From Branchiostoma floridae (lineage: Eukaryota > Chordata > Leptocardii > Amphioxiformes > Branchiostomatidae), in NCBI RefSeq assembly GCF_000003815.2, contig NC_049980.1:18876059-18936058 (forward strand): 60,000 nucleotides of DNA, read 5' to 3'. Below are positions 1-12,100 of the stretch, piece after piece. The translations under genes and the position numbers were made by a program. The stretch's first letter is position 1. Each line of letters opens with the position of its first letter. The notes below the pieces were generated by a model, which was not told where the DNA came from, did not search any database, and saw only the letters and a list, made by a program, of their open reading frames with translations.

Positions 1-1600
1 AACCAAGGAAACCGGGTCTTAGTTCATTGGCTAGCTTGGAAACCTTAATATACCCACGCATAACTCGGGCTTGAGCATATCAGAATGTCGTGACAGTCTC
101 AGCAACCCTCCGTGTTTTACATGACCCCTCTCATGCTAGTTTTCGGTTCTGGTAGGAATCTGGTAGGTTGCCTTTTATTCAGTAGCGTTAAACTGATCGG
201 TGAAGTCAGTATAGTTTCGCTATTGATCTGAGTTTTTTCTTTGGTCCTCACTTACGCAATCCAGTTACCGTTTTACAGACCTCAGTTCAGTACCCCAACA
301 AGTCTCAACATGAGACGCCTGGTGTCGGGAGGACTGGAGTGGAGGTGACTGGTGGTTCTGCCTGACGACCTGACGGCCTGACATTGTGTAGGCTCAGCCT
401 TGGGGAACCTCGGAGTTCGCCTACTCCACAACTTGTTTTTGTTGAACAAAGGTGAGTGTAGCTTAAGCAGCGTTCCAGCGGCAAAAGTCACAAATGTCTT
501 GGGCGTGGTCAATCAAGCTTGTAGACGCCTGTATTATATTATCCACGTACATGTATAAGGCATCATAACAGCCATAGGAGGGTTACATGCAGGGACTTGC
601 ATTGGTAATCTTTGTAAAGGACGGGATATAATCAGACACAAGCAAGACGTATTCTGAATATCTATGTGTGACGCTGATATATGGTAAGTTATAGTATTTG
701 GTACGTATAGTACGACGACACTTCCGTGCAGTGACTCAAGCAAGCCAAGGTAAGAAGCGAATGTATCGTCCCTTGTATAACTATTGCGAGTGCAGCGCTG
801 AGTCGTTTTCCTAATATGAATGTTACTTATATGCGCAGTGTTGTCATCGTTCAACCGCCTTAAATCGCAACTGCGGATTGATAGCGTATAACTTCGGCTG
901 CGGAGATGATTTGAAATGACCAGCTCGTAGCGGTGACTTTTTGAGGTCGTCTTGCTCTGGCTTGTAAGGGCGTAACGGGCGGCATCAACTTCAAGCAAGC
1001 TAGCAAGACGACGACATCCTCAAACAGTTGCCACCGCTAGCTTTGTTATGCATTTATCGTCTCTTAGTGTTACACATTCAGTACCATTCAAGAATAGTTA
1101 ACACTGAAAAATTGTCGGTCTGTTTTGAATGAACCACCCTTAAAAATGTCGTATGCGTGACTTTTCTCGCCAAGCTTCTAGAGAAGCGTAATCTAGCACC
1201 AAGGACAGGGCGTGGTCCTATCAGTCTCATTACAGCTGGTGCGGAACTTCGCACAGGCACGTTTCACATCTGTCAACAACGTGACGATGTGTTTGGCATG
1301 TCTACTAAGGACACGTTTTTGAGAAAGTGAGAATCTAAATTAGACCCACTCTTAAGTTACCCTTGAAACTTGCCGCTTGCGCAACAGGTGGAAAGATCGA
1401 GTTGACAGAAAACGTGGGCTTAATTGTAATGGAAACTCCCTGTGCGGAGAAGTCCATTCCAATAGTTCTGTGGACAATATTAGAAAGCTAGCAGCTCCGG
1501 GAAAGTTTAGGAGCTGGCTTTGTGATTTTGGTCGTGTTGCTTGAACAGCACAACTCAAGAAGCTTCGGATAAATTGTTATAGATCGTTAACGGTGGCAAG
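1..1600. other. CpG-rich non-coding segment at the left edge
   Basis: CpG dinucleotides are frequent here (for example six in 841-900 and five in 961-1020), unlike the CpG-poor sequence that follows. Frames on the minus strand up to 154 codons are open but match nothing I recognise. It could be the promoter or first exon of a gene, including a distal first exon of the sialyltransferase, or a decayed CpG-rich repeat. Confidence 0.4.
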
Positions 1601-4600
1601 ACATGTATGTAGATCTGGCTAAAATCCCAGAAACTCCAACCATGGCTCAAAGGTGCCAGATAGGCTGAATTCAAAAGGAACAAGTTTTACAATGGGTTGA
1701 TAATTACAGTTTCTGGAGTCCTTTATCTTGCTAGTGTATACTTATAAGAATTAATTTATGTGCGTGTGCTCAAAATCTTAAATTACCGGTAGTGATCCAT
1801 GAGATGAAAAAGGCATACATGGAAACAGTACATAGAATTGAAAGAAAAAAAAACAACTAACAGTTGTGTAAACCATTATTCCACTCCCATACTTCCTCTG
1901 CATTGTACCCTCCTTCTCAAACCTCCCTTCCTGGGTCCTCCCTAAGGCTTGTGTTACATTTCCAAGCATGGAAAAATGTGAGGTAGGCCTAGGTGGGGGG
2001 TTTTGATGCTGTTGTTGCACCATCTGATATCTACAAGAAGAAATGAGCCATGGTCTGTGTCGACATCCTGGTATCAATCCATTTCCAGCTTGAGACTTTG
2101 CTTCCCAACAGTCACTTCCTGGCCTGAACACTCACTAATAGTCATTAGGCAGAAATCATTATGGTGTTGTAAGATTGGAACTTTCTTATCTATGGTCCAA
2201 ACTGCCAACTTGTATGAAATGGTTATCCCCTGTTTGCTTAAATCCTTTATTGAAGGAATAGCATTGGCAGAAGTCCCAGCATAGTTGGTGTGCCAGCTCT
2301 ATCTCTTTGTCAAGGCCACGGCATGAAGCTTGTTTGGAACAGTGTTAGGTCAATCAACAGTCTCATGGAATCTGTGAGAAACACCTGCTACCATTTTTGT
2401 AGCCTTTTCCAATTCGCCTCGGGTGTTAAAGGAACCCCCTTGTGGGTGGGGCAACCCCTATTTCCACATAATCAAGCCACGCCCATCATCTATCTATTAC
2501 TTAAATATTGAGAGGCAGAAAATTTGGTAATGAATTTGTCTTGATTGAGATACATTAAATGAGAGGCCATCAGCACTCACAATGTCAATGAACAAAACGT
2601 TACATGAAAAAGTTTACTGTGTATGGTGGATAGATGGGTCATGAATCGTACTCCATTATATTGAAACAACTTGCTCATTAAAGTTGAAAAAACTAAAACC
2701 AAACCAAAAAACAAAAGTATTTTCAATATTTTTCATGAACTTGAATCAAGATTTGTCTAATTACTATTAAGTTGTAATAGCATTGTTTTGTTTTTAAAGT
2801 TATCACGTTATCTGTATGGCAAGATTTTATTCTGGTTACATCAGTCTCACTCAGCAGGACAATAGCTCGCCTGTCAAGTCTGTGAACTCTGAAGGACCTT
2901 TTGGGCTGGTCTGCTATTGATCACTGAACAACTTTCAGGGATTGGCCGACATTTGCATGTCGTGATGGTACATTTTCAAGAGTTTGGTTATTGACTGTCT
3001 GATGCAGACTTAAGAAACTAAAAGTGCGAAACAACCAGAGGGAGGAGTAGAACAGAAAGAAACAGCATCCCGACTCCCGAACCAGCGCCGAATTGGGGCA
3101 GCCGGATCACAAATCCAACGTGCAAACCACAACACCAAAAGCTCAGAGCTGTTGGCATGGTCAGTTTGGCAGCGCTTGAACCCCACTGTTACAAGTGTCA
3201 GAATTGAAACAACCAAGTTGTTAGCAAGTGTTGTGGAACAGATTTTGGCCAGGTCCTTACAATTTAGGTGTCATAAAGACATGTAAGCTGCTCGAATTTA
3301 TTTTATTTCCTACATGGCATCCCTAACTGTTAAAAGTTCTTTGGATTGATCAAATGATCCTGCTTTTCCCCCCTCTCACCACACTGTTAAACTGTTCTGT
3401 AGGTTTTATTGTGTATGACCAAGCCGTGTGCATATGTGGGGATATGAATTATAGATCTGCTTGTCCTGGCACCACTTGGATCCAATTTCTATGCGGTGCC
3501 TGATTTCCCTAAACATAATAAAACATTACAACATCAGGCCACAGGCCATTAGTTTGAATATTGTTTATGGCAGGATTAGAAAGCCATTACAAAATTGCAT
3601 CTGCTCCCAGGTGCGTTTTACACACATATATATTCCTGAAGGAAATAAACAGGTAAAAGCTTATAAAAGCCTATCACTCATTTATGTCAGAAGTGGCCGT
3701 AGATTGCTTGTAACTTATTAAAAGTAAAGGCCTGCACGTAAATAAAGTTGTCTGTAATAAAAAGTGGAGAATTCATAATCATGTGGGATGCTGTGCACCC
3801 AATTTTTAAAGCCTTGAGTAAGATTGGGGAAAGATGGCAAGAGAAAAATAAAATGGTGGAGCCCGGGAAGTATACTCTTGACAATATAAACTCAGCCATC
3901 TTGTCCACAAGTTTCATATTTTGCTGGACCAGTCTTCATTGCTCTAGATTGTAGGGCATATTGGCATAATGATTCTAAAAGAGCCTTCATAATTATGCTT
4001 GAATTATATCTTGCATGATCCCAAACTGTTAATGAGACTATCATTACCAACTTGAAGATGAATCTGCTGAATACCATTCATGGAACTGTTACAGCACTTT
4101 TATTGTCTGCAATGTCATGATGAAAAGTAAAATGCATCTTCCTATGGAAAAATGAGTGATGTACTTGTCACATCTCTTTTATCATGTATGTAAAATATTC
4201 ATTGCGTTCCTTTTGAAATCTGAAAAACTGTTTGTAAACTGTTAACGCATGTCAATCCAACCACAATGGCTGCCGCTGGATACAAAGCTGAAAGTCTTTA
4301 TTTAGCATATCAACTATTCATCTATTCATTCATACTGCTCATGTAAATGTGCAGTACTGTAGGTAAAAAGACAAAATAGTTGTAGTTGAAACTGAGGTGA
4401 AGCATGCATGCTTTTTTAAATAGCCAGTAGTAATGCAATGCTGCTTTACTGCAGCTTGTGTTTTCAGCCAGGTCACCCCAATGTTTTTTTTACATGCAGA
4501 GGTCTGATGTGTGAGGGTATGAAGTGGCAAAACTAAGCCAAGAAATTAAAGTGGTTGGACCTTGTAGTCTTTGTATGGCATCTAAGAGTTTCTTCAAAAT

Positions 4601-4650
4601 TAAACATCACATTACCTTAATTACAAATGGGCTACATGTTTTGTATGTAA
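1601..4650. other. Non-coding, nothing recognised
   Basis: AT-rich sequence with only short open frames lacking recognisable protein motifs or paired splice sites. No repeat family identified. Confidence 0.6.
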
Positions 4651-5723
4651 CGGGGGCCGCCCTAAGACGGTTCCCGTCCTAAGACGGTACGGATTTTTTG
4701 CTGATCTTATTATCCATAAGTACACCGTGTTTGTTGCCACTGGCTATGCTGATTACAAAGGTAAATAAACCAAGTCCATGCACACAGCTTTAATTTGCAT
4801 TCCAAGTATACTTTAACATATTTACTTCATGTTTTTTTAAAAACAGAATTCTGACAGTAATGTTGACAGTGCTGAATCACTGCGGTCACCGGCCTCTGCG
4901 TATTGGCGGTTCGTGTCGCTAACTATACGAACTCGTCCAAGCAGTCACACAACTGCCATGATACACATAAATAAAGCTCCATAAAACACTATGGATATGG
5001 GTCTTCAAATGTTTGTTGAGTAGAAAAGCAACCAAAAGGAAGCGACATAAACATTGCCACCATTGTACTCCCAAGGGAGTGTGGCCGTGAAGGTTGCAGA
5101 CAAGAGAACGCTCCAAAGATTTATTTGACTGTAACAAATGATTCGTGCTGTCTATGAAAATAAGACTTGATAGAGAGATGTATATGATATTTTCATATAA
5201 TCACACAGAGTTTTGTTGATGTTGGCGGTGTCGTTTTTTCGTAATGGTTTTTTTAGTCGGGCATTCACAATCAGTGCATTCAGCCCATTGCCCGTAAAAA
5301 CATCAGCTGGATTGTTCTAGGTACAGCCTTCCTCATATGAGACAGAAAGTACATACAGTCACGATTTTACTGTTAAAAGTAATCTAAAATATCATACTAT
5401 TAATTTTTTTCTGTGTACTTAAATTTACCCCTTACTTCTGAAGAGAGCAAAATGTAAAAAAGCGTACCGAGTTAGGCACACTGTCCAGCGTAGCACAAAA
5501 TTGGAAGGTTACATACACGAAATTGTCTCACAGTGTTTGCCGCTTGTAACACGCAGCGCGAAAGGTTCATGAAGCACATGAATGCATTTCTTATTCAAGT
5601 ATGTTGTTCAAATCTATGTGTAAAAAATTCAGTCATCAAACTTTGACCACTCTCAGGCAACTAGCGATGGAGCGCCATGAGTTTGAGCGCAAGAAAAAGC
5701 GTACCGTGTTGGGGCACCTCCCG
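4651..5723. mobile_element. Non-autonomous DNA element with terminal inverted repeats
   Basis: The left end CGGGGGCCGCCCTAAGACGG continues, after an inserted repeat of CCTAAGACGG, to TACGG and a T run. The right end, read on the minus strand, is CGGGAGGTGCCCCAACACGG followed by TACGCTTTTTC. The flanks are GTAA and TTAA. About 18 of the first 24 positions agree. A further copy of the terminal sequence (GCGTACCG...GTTxGGxCAC) occurs inside at 5462-5480. No transposase frame is visible in the 1,073 bp. Confidence 0.6.
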
Positions 5724-6262
5724 TTAACTCTTTTAACCACACAAATTCAATATCTGCTTAGGCCAATCAGTCATCAATATTTCAATGTAAGGCATTGTAA
5801 TTATGAAATTGCTTGTAATTGTTTCATCTGTTTGACAGAGGACTACTCATCTTTAATCAGCAAATGGTCAGCATCAATACAATTTGAATTTTCAACACTG
5901 CTTCTCAAACTAAAGGTATTTTTATGGGAAGGCTGACCTAATGAAGGACCCTTTGATTTACAATGGGGAGGATTGTCAGATTTCCTTATAGATTTCCTAT
6001 ACAGTACTTTTACCATATTCAATAGGGAGTTAAATGGAGATTGAAGCCGACTTTTACTGCAAATATCGTGGCCATAAAAAGGTGAAGGTGTCAGTTTTCA
6101 TCTGTGGAGGAACAGCTGTCATAAATCGGAAAGCAATTTGCAGGTCTTGAGGGATAAAAGATAGGTGATAGTGATAGAAGTGAGCCCTGAAATGAAATAA
6201 ACATACCTAATCATGTATATTCCTGGCTTGACAATTTGTCTGTAAAGCTGTTGCATCTAACA

Positions 6263-6420
6263 GGACTTTTCTCACTTCACCCTGGTGTAAAATTGGGTAC
6301 CTGACTTCAGGCTGGGCTGCTGGGGTCAGAGGTAAAAGGTGGTGGAAAGGGAGAGATTCCATTTCCCAATACCATGCCCATTAGACACAGTGGATTGACA
6401 ACCCACTGCCCCTACTTTGG
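6263..6420 (+). mobile_element. SINE core fragment, plus orientation
   Basis: GACTTTTCTCACTTCACCCT and GGTGTAAAATTGGGTACCTG match the shared SINE core. The downstream part (GGTGGAAAGGGAGAGATTCC and CCCACTGCCCCTACTTT) resembles the segment at 28600-28655. Confidence 0.5.
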
Positions 6421-6639
6421 ACACAACTACAGTGATGTAGGTAAACTGCTTAGCACTGGACTAATGTTTTTTGACAGCCCTCGAGAACAACAATAAGTCA
6501 TCAATACCTTAAGTCATAGGTTAATGTGGCATTCATCCATATATGATGATACATCATTATTTGGCGCTAACTTAGTTGACCTAAATCTGACAGTAATTGC
6601 ACCAGGTGCAGCAATACAACTGAAGGTTTGAGCCACTCA

Positions 6640-6910
6640 CATCCACCTCAGGAAGGCCCCCCACTCTTTTTGATAAGTGCAGTGGTTCTTAAACGTGCTC
6701 GAGGTGTGGCTCTTCTCAAGCACGGTACCTCGGAGTCAGTTCAACGTCCTATCCAAGGGACAGCCCTATTAAAACTGAAAGTAGATACTGGTACTCATTT
6801 CCACCTGAGTGATGTGAGGAAAGTTGTGTTAAGTGCCTTTCCCAAGGTTAACAGTTGACAGTTTCTGGGTTATGGGTCGAACACTGTACCATTATGCCAC
6901 ATGACCCCTC
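6640..6910 (-). mobile_element. tRNA-SINE, diverged copy
   Basis: Read on the minus strand, GGGTTCGACCCATAACCCAG-like sequence (B-box region near 6870) is followed by CCTTGGGAAAGGCACTTAAC and CTTTCCTCACATCACTCAGG, the same core as at 57395-57450. The 5' limit and the 3' part up to about 6640 are approximate. Confidence 0.62.
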
Positions 6911-8937
6911 TAATGTTACTCTGTAGCTGCTACATGTGGCCTTCTCTATGCAATCATTTTCAAGTACCCATTTGATTTGCTTTTATTTTGCTGAACTTCA
7001 AAGCTTTCCCTTTAGTAGTTTACAAATGATTGCATTGTTAGTGCTCTACCCATATTCCTATACTCATGGTAAAGGCAATACTTCAATGCCACCTTCTTTG
7101 TGAATGAAATGCCTGCATCATTGCCATACACCTCATTTGGCAGTTAATTAAGTTAATCTGCAGCCTGCAAGTGCCAAACCCATCCAGCTCTGTTGACACC
7201 ACCATTTATATCCAGCACAGCAGGAAATTGCAACGTGTCATTGACTGTAATAAATCGTAAGGGCTACTGTATCATTGGAGATGCCACCAGCCTGTCCTGG
7301 TGTAATTGGAGATGCAGTTGCTATGAGGTTACGACCCCACAGGACTTGGTCTTGGGTTCTCCCTGGGGAGACTGGGACATTGGCAGGCTTTCAGTGCTGG
7401 CAACAGTATACATACAAAACGTCAGTGGTGAGTTATATTGTTGACATTTATGTTCAGTTCATGTCATGGTATGAATTTGTAGCTTAAATGGTGTTTTGGG
7501 CACTTTGAGTGCTTGAATATAGCAGTTGGGGACTGCTTTAGTTTGCTAGTGGTGTTATTAGCATCTGTTTAGTACAGCAAATTTAAAGTCCTTTACATGT
7601 CTGATCAGCCTGAAGCTAATGTTGTATACAGTCAGATAGATTGATTCAAAGTACCAAAGAGAGGAAAAACCATTAATGTTATGTATCATTTGTTAGACCT
7701 GAGCTTCTGCTGTTGAGATGAAAATAACACAGCCACACGTGATAGTAGACTGCATGCTGCCATGTGACTTACGGTATGTTCCCTCAAACTACATTGTACA
7801 GCGGATTGAAATGTCCAACTCATTTCTTCACAGTTGCCCACACTGTTATTTAGTACATTAGGTTACATTTGTGGAAAAATTTTCTACAGATTAGGCTTTA
7901 AGGTCTGCCAACGTGTGCTCTGTGATCATTAAGTGTTAGCAGATCAATGAGCACTATATTGACGTGAACACATGCTGTCATTGGCAGCACAGTGGATATA
8001 TAATACACCATTCACCATTCATGATGAGGTACCTATGGGTAGATTTTCATGATATCTGTCCTAAATAATATTAAAATTTTGCTCTAAACATATCAAATCG
8101 AAAAGGATTAATCAAATTGCAGCTATTCTAAAAAGACTTTTAAAAGCTATTTTAAAAAGACAGTTTGAATTATGGATTCCAGATGACTGTCCTACCATGA
8201 ATAAAAATCCTCTAGAAAAATACTTAGTAACAAGGCAACCAAACCATATTCTGAACAGACTTTGCAAAATGAATCAAATATGAACCCCTTCCCCATAGTC
8301 TAGTGAACGTACCCTGATTGGCTTGTCAGGACATTACAACAGTAGAGGAATGTGACACGATCATTAACCTCTGGTGGGGGATAAATTTGGATCCATGCCT
8401 GTCCTTGAATTGGTCATACAGACATACAGATGTGTCTGTGGCCGGATCTGGTGCCAGCCTCATGTGTTTGGACCCTACACTCTCTGGTACACCAATCAAA
8501 AAAGCGATGGTGAAAGTTATTTTGAACCACAGCAGAGCTAATCTTCCACTGATGATATATGATAGGAGAGATAGATAAGACAGACAATATGCACAGTAAA
8601 AATGTTTGCCTATCTCTGTTGGACAAGTACAAGGAACAGTGGACCTGTGACAGCTTAACGTACTCCACCCTGAAGACCGAATTTCTGCGATCCTGTCTAG
8701 AAGCTTGCATATTGGGTGAGTGACAACAGCCCAGACTTGATCATCAGACCTTTTGGTCCAGAGCAGGCAGGACCATTTAAAACTGCTGGAATATGCATGC
8801 TGCTGTTATAACACCTTTATTAGTAAACTGTTGTAAAACTATGGCCCCTGCCCGTCTTAACTGTAATGTCAAATATATGTCAGAGTATGCTGTAAGTTAT
8901 GTTTTATATCTCCTACTATTTGAATTTGATTTCTATG

Positions 8938-8957
8938 TGTTGTGTGTGTGTGTGTGT
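8938..8957. repeat. (GT)n microsatellite
   Basis: About ten GT repeats in intergenic sequence. Shorter GT-rich tracts occur near 46890-46915 and 47004-47025. Confidence 0.9.
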
Positions 8958-9464
8958 ACCTTTTGTGTACAGTAAATTCTAATAATACCTCATGCTTATC
9001 TAAGTTAGGTCTAAGAAAAAAAACGATGTGTTCAGTAACGGTCCTGAAAAAAAAAGTTGGTAAGTATGGAGTCACCTACTTTTTTTAAACACAACTGAAA
9101 ATTTTCCCCCTTTAATGTGATCTCTTGCATTTGGTAGGTGGCCTTGCATTTAAACGCACATCCCTAGCAGTGGACTTAGCCTCCAGCTGCAGTGATTGCA
9201 CAAAGCTGTGTGGCCCAAGGGCCATTGAAATGGAGATTGGCACTGCCTATGCACCATCTAGTAAGGGAAGGACTTGCTTTTGTAGTTCCTGTCTGTTACA
9301 TATAAGATATATATAATATAATGGTTGCATTATCTAGTGTTGTCTAGCCTTATCCTCAAAAACAAAAATTATGTTTTCCCAAAGAGAAAACATATTGTTT
9401 TTGCTAGTGTGTTTTTCTTCTTCTTCCCAATCAGAGCTTAGAACTGCTGGTGTTATTAGCATAT

Positions 9465-9573
9465 ACAGGTTTGTGATCATAGCAAACTCTGTATTGGAAA
9501 TTATAGGTTTGTGGTAGTAAAACCTGTAACATTATTGGTAATTTCAGGTTTGCGACAGCAAAGCCTGTATTGG
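9465..9573 (+). repeat. Three tandem hairpin-forming units
   Basis: Three units of about 30-40 bp each begin AGGTTTG and end near ATTGG. Each contains a short inverted complement (AGGTTTG with CAAAC/AAACCT/AAGCCT), so each unit can fold. The units are diverged from each other. Confidence 0.65.
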
Positions 9574-11379
9574 TTTCGTAAAAGGCAAACTGCTGCCAGG
9601 GAAACATCCCACATCTTCTTGAAAATGTTGCCTTAACACAAATAACAGGACAAAAACCTGTTACTGTACTGTCTTTGGTTTCTTGCAATTTTCAAGAGGA
9701 AGCAGGAAATTTGTGGAAAAGTGGTGGGTGCCCATCAAGCAGAGAACTGTTGCTAGCCAACCTATTTAGTTTACCCAAGGTTTTACCGCACTCCCTCAAG
9801 CACCCAGGCAACACTGTTGCATAAGGAGAAATCTCTTGATGATATCATCATGTATGAATATGTCATAAATATTTCAACTCTGTACCAAAATATCACTTGA
9901 AGCCTGCATATCAATGTCTGCCTGAGTTTGTGGTGAAAACACCTGTATAAGAGAGACTTATGGGGCAACTGGGTTGTTGCATGATACAATTGCTGTGTAC
10001 TTAAATATGACCTTCAACAAAATGCAGCCAATGGGGAAGCCTGGAGATGAAGAATACTTTTCTGGCAATTTCTAATGATATACAACTTTCTACTGTCCTC
10101 ATTAAGGCAAAATATCAGGTCTAGACAGCACATACAACCATAGAAATAATTGAAATACATCATGCAGAATACTGAAAATCAAATTTGGTAGACATCATTT
10201 TAGCTTACTCAGCATCTCAAAAATAGTGAATTGTATCCATTTAAGCAGAATCTAACACAGGAAGTGAACAGAAAATCAGAACTAAGTCAGCTTTTCCATC
10301 CCATTTGCTGATCAGTAAGACAACCCCAGTGGGACTCTAGCCTATTAAATGCAGCTCTTTCACTTTAGAACGCTTTTTGTGAAATAGGATACTTGTACTT
10401 GGCGATTGATCATACTTAAAACAGGGTCTGCGTAATAGATGAGAAGGTTCTATGGCACACCTGATCTCCATTCTCCATCACACAGTTTAAATGGCTGAAT
10501 TCCATATAAAACCACTCTGGCACTGTGCTATACAAATTTCATCACAATATCTATAGTGGAGACATTGGCCTATGGAATGCAGTTCTTTGCATGTAGTTGT
10601 ATGGTGATAAATTTGTCTATTTTACTTCCTGTACAAAGTTGCTGTTTTTTTACACCCAGTTGCCATGTGTTAAATGGAAACACCATAAAATAAGGACCTT
10701 GCAGCTTGGTGTATAGCTTGTTTTTGTGCCTTTTGCAAAAACAAGAAAACTAATGGTACAAATGTGTTAGGGTGTATCTATAAACTTCAGCGGACCTGAA
10801 CAGTACCAGGTTCTGTACCGGTACACACTACTAGATCCTATTGAGCACCTTTTCATAAATCACCTCCCAAATATGAAGGTCTAAACTACTGGTAGCAGCT
10901 TTTTTATCTGGTCAATCAGCAAGGGAAAAAAGGACCAGTAATGGTCATCATATTGGTCAATCCCTGTTTTATCAGATATTTCAGACTTATGAACGGGAAG
11001 CATGAAATTCTCCCATGTTCTTTATTTCCTGCTCTATTACACATGGGAATCGGAGCCCACACGTCCCAATCAATAAAATTTGTTTGGCCCCAAGCACAAT
11101 TTATAATTCACTACCCTAATACAACCCCTGTCAGGCACCTGGCTACAGCAGTAACTCAGCTTCAAAGAAAGATGACATGTTTTATGGGAAAATTAATGTT
11201 TGAAGTCTCCAATTTCCTCACAGTCCTACACTCTGTCATTACCTCCCCCACCACAGATGGCAATGACATGCTTCGAAGCCGGTCCCAATGTAACATATCT
11301 TCATTGTTTCAAATTGGAAATCCATTTTTCCCAGTAAGGAAGCCTGGGGAGCTGTGATTGTACATCCGTGCCTGTCAGC

Positions 11380-12100
11380 ATGATTTGTCGGCAACGGGAC
11401 GGGGAGACACGAAAGAAAACCTGCTTAATTCCACTTTAGTATAACTGCAGTAAGAGATCACAATATGAAACACTCCTGCCCTTTTCTGGATCTGACCAGA
11501 ATTGAATAATTCAGCCAGTATCTGGCCGTGCATGCAAAATAGCAGCGGAGAAAGGCATCGGCAATCTAGCTATCAGAGATCCCTGCTCAGATAAACCAAT
11601 CATTATGCCAATAGCTTTCCCCCCGCCTTCAATTGTTTCTGGGAGATTTAAAACCAATCAATGTGGCAGGTAAATGGCTGCGTGTAATCGAGATCTGCGG
11701 CCAGGATTTTGCGGCTAGCGTTTGGTGGGAACTCCTTCCCGCACTGTTCAATTTCCCCGTGGCCTGGCAACACTTCTGATCAGAAGCTCCCAAGGGCAAT
11801 GAGGGAATTGGCATTCCACGCGAGAGGGATCGTTGAGTCTTCACGTGGATGGGTGATCCTTGTCGTACAATGAAGAGGAGTCCATTCAGAGTCGGAGACA
11901 ATGAGGTCTGTGCGCTTGCTTGTCGGTACACCTGTTCCCTTGCCGTTGTCCCCCAGTCTTTTGTTACACAAAGGGGCTCGTAATGGGATTTAAGTTGCAG
12001 GGTATTTTGGATCCTGGTATTCCATCCCATTTGTTTGAGCCATGTAAATAAGGGTAATTGCCATTAGCCATTAGGGGCAACTGGGTCACAGAAGACTCAG
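11380..12100. promoter_or_regulatory. Candidate conserved non-coding block
   Basis: This block is higher in GC and CpG than its surroundings, is free of simple repeats, and contains homeodomain-type and paired AT-core sites (for example CCATTAGCCATTAGG near 12060). The open frames on the minus strand carry no recognisable motif. The regulatory call is inference from composition only. Confidence 0.25.

Larger units (their letters stand above)
5724..11379. other. Intergenic or 5' intron sequence with SINE pieces and simple repeats
   Basis: Apart from the SINE fragments at 6263-6910, the (GT)n tract and the hairpin tandem repeat, I see no gene. The short open frames near 7193-7490 and 8318-8710 show no motif. 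Confidence 0.55.

Noticed and set aside
534-998. 154-codon open frame on the minus strand
   Set aside because: No recognisable domain, low-information composition, and no splice context. CpG-rich sequence lowers stop-codon frequency and explains it.
9465-9573. CRISPR-like array
   Set aside because: Only three diverged units without regular unique spacers, in animal DNA.
11629-12030. 133-codon frame on the minus strand
   Set aside because: Composition is open but no motif or splice partner is visible; treated as candidate non-coding block.
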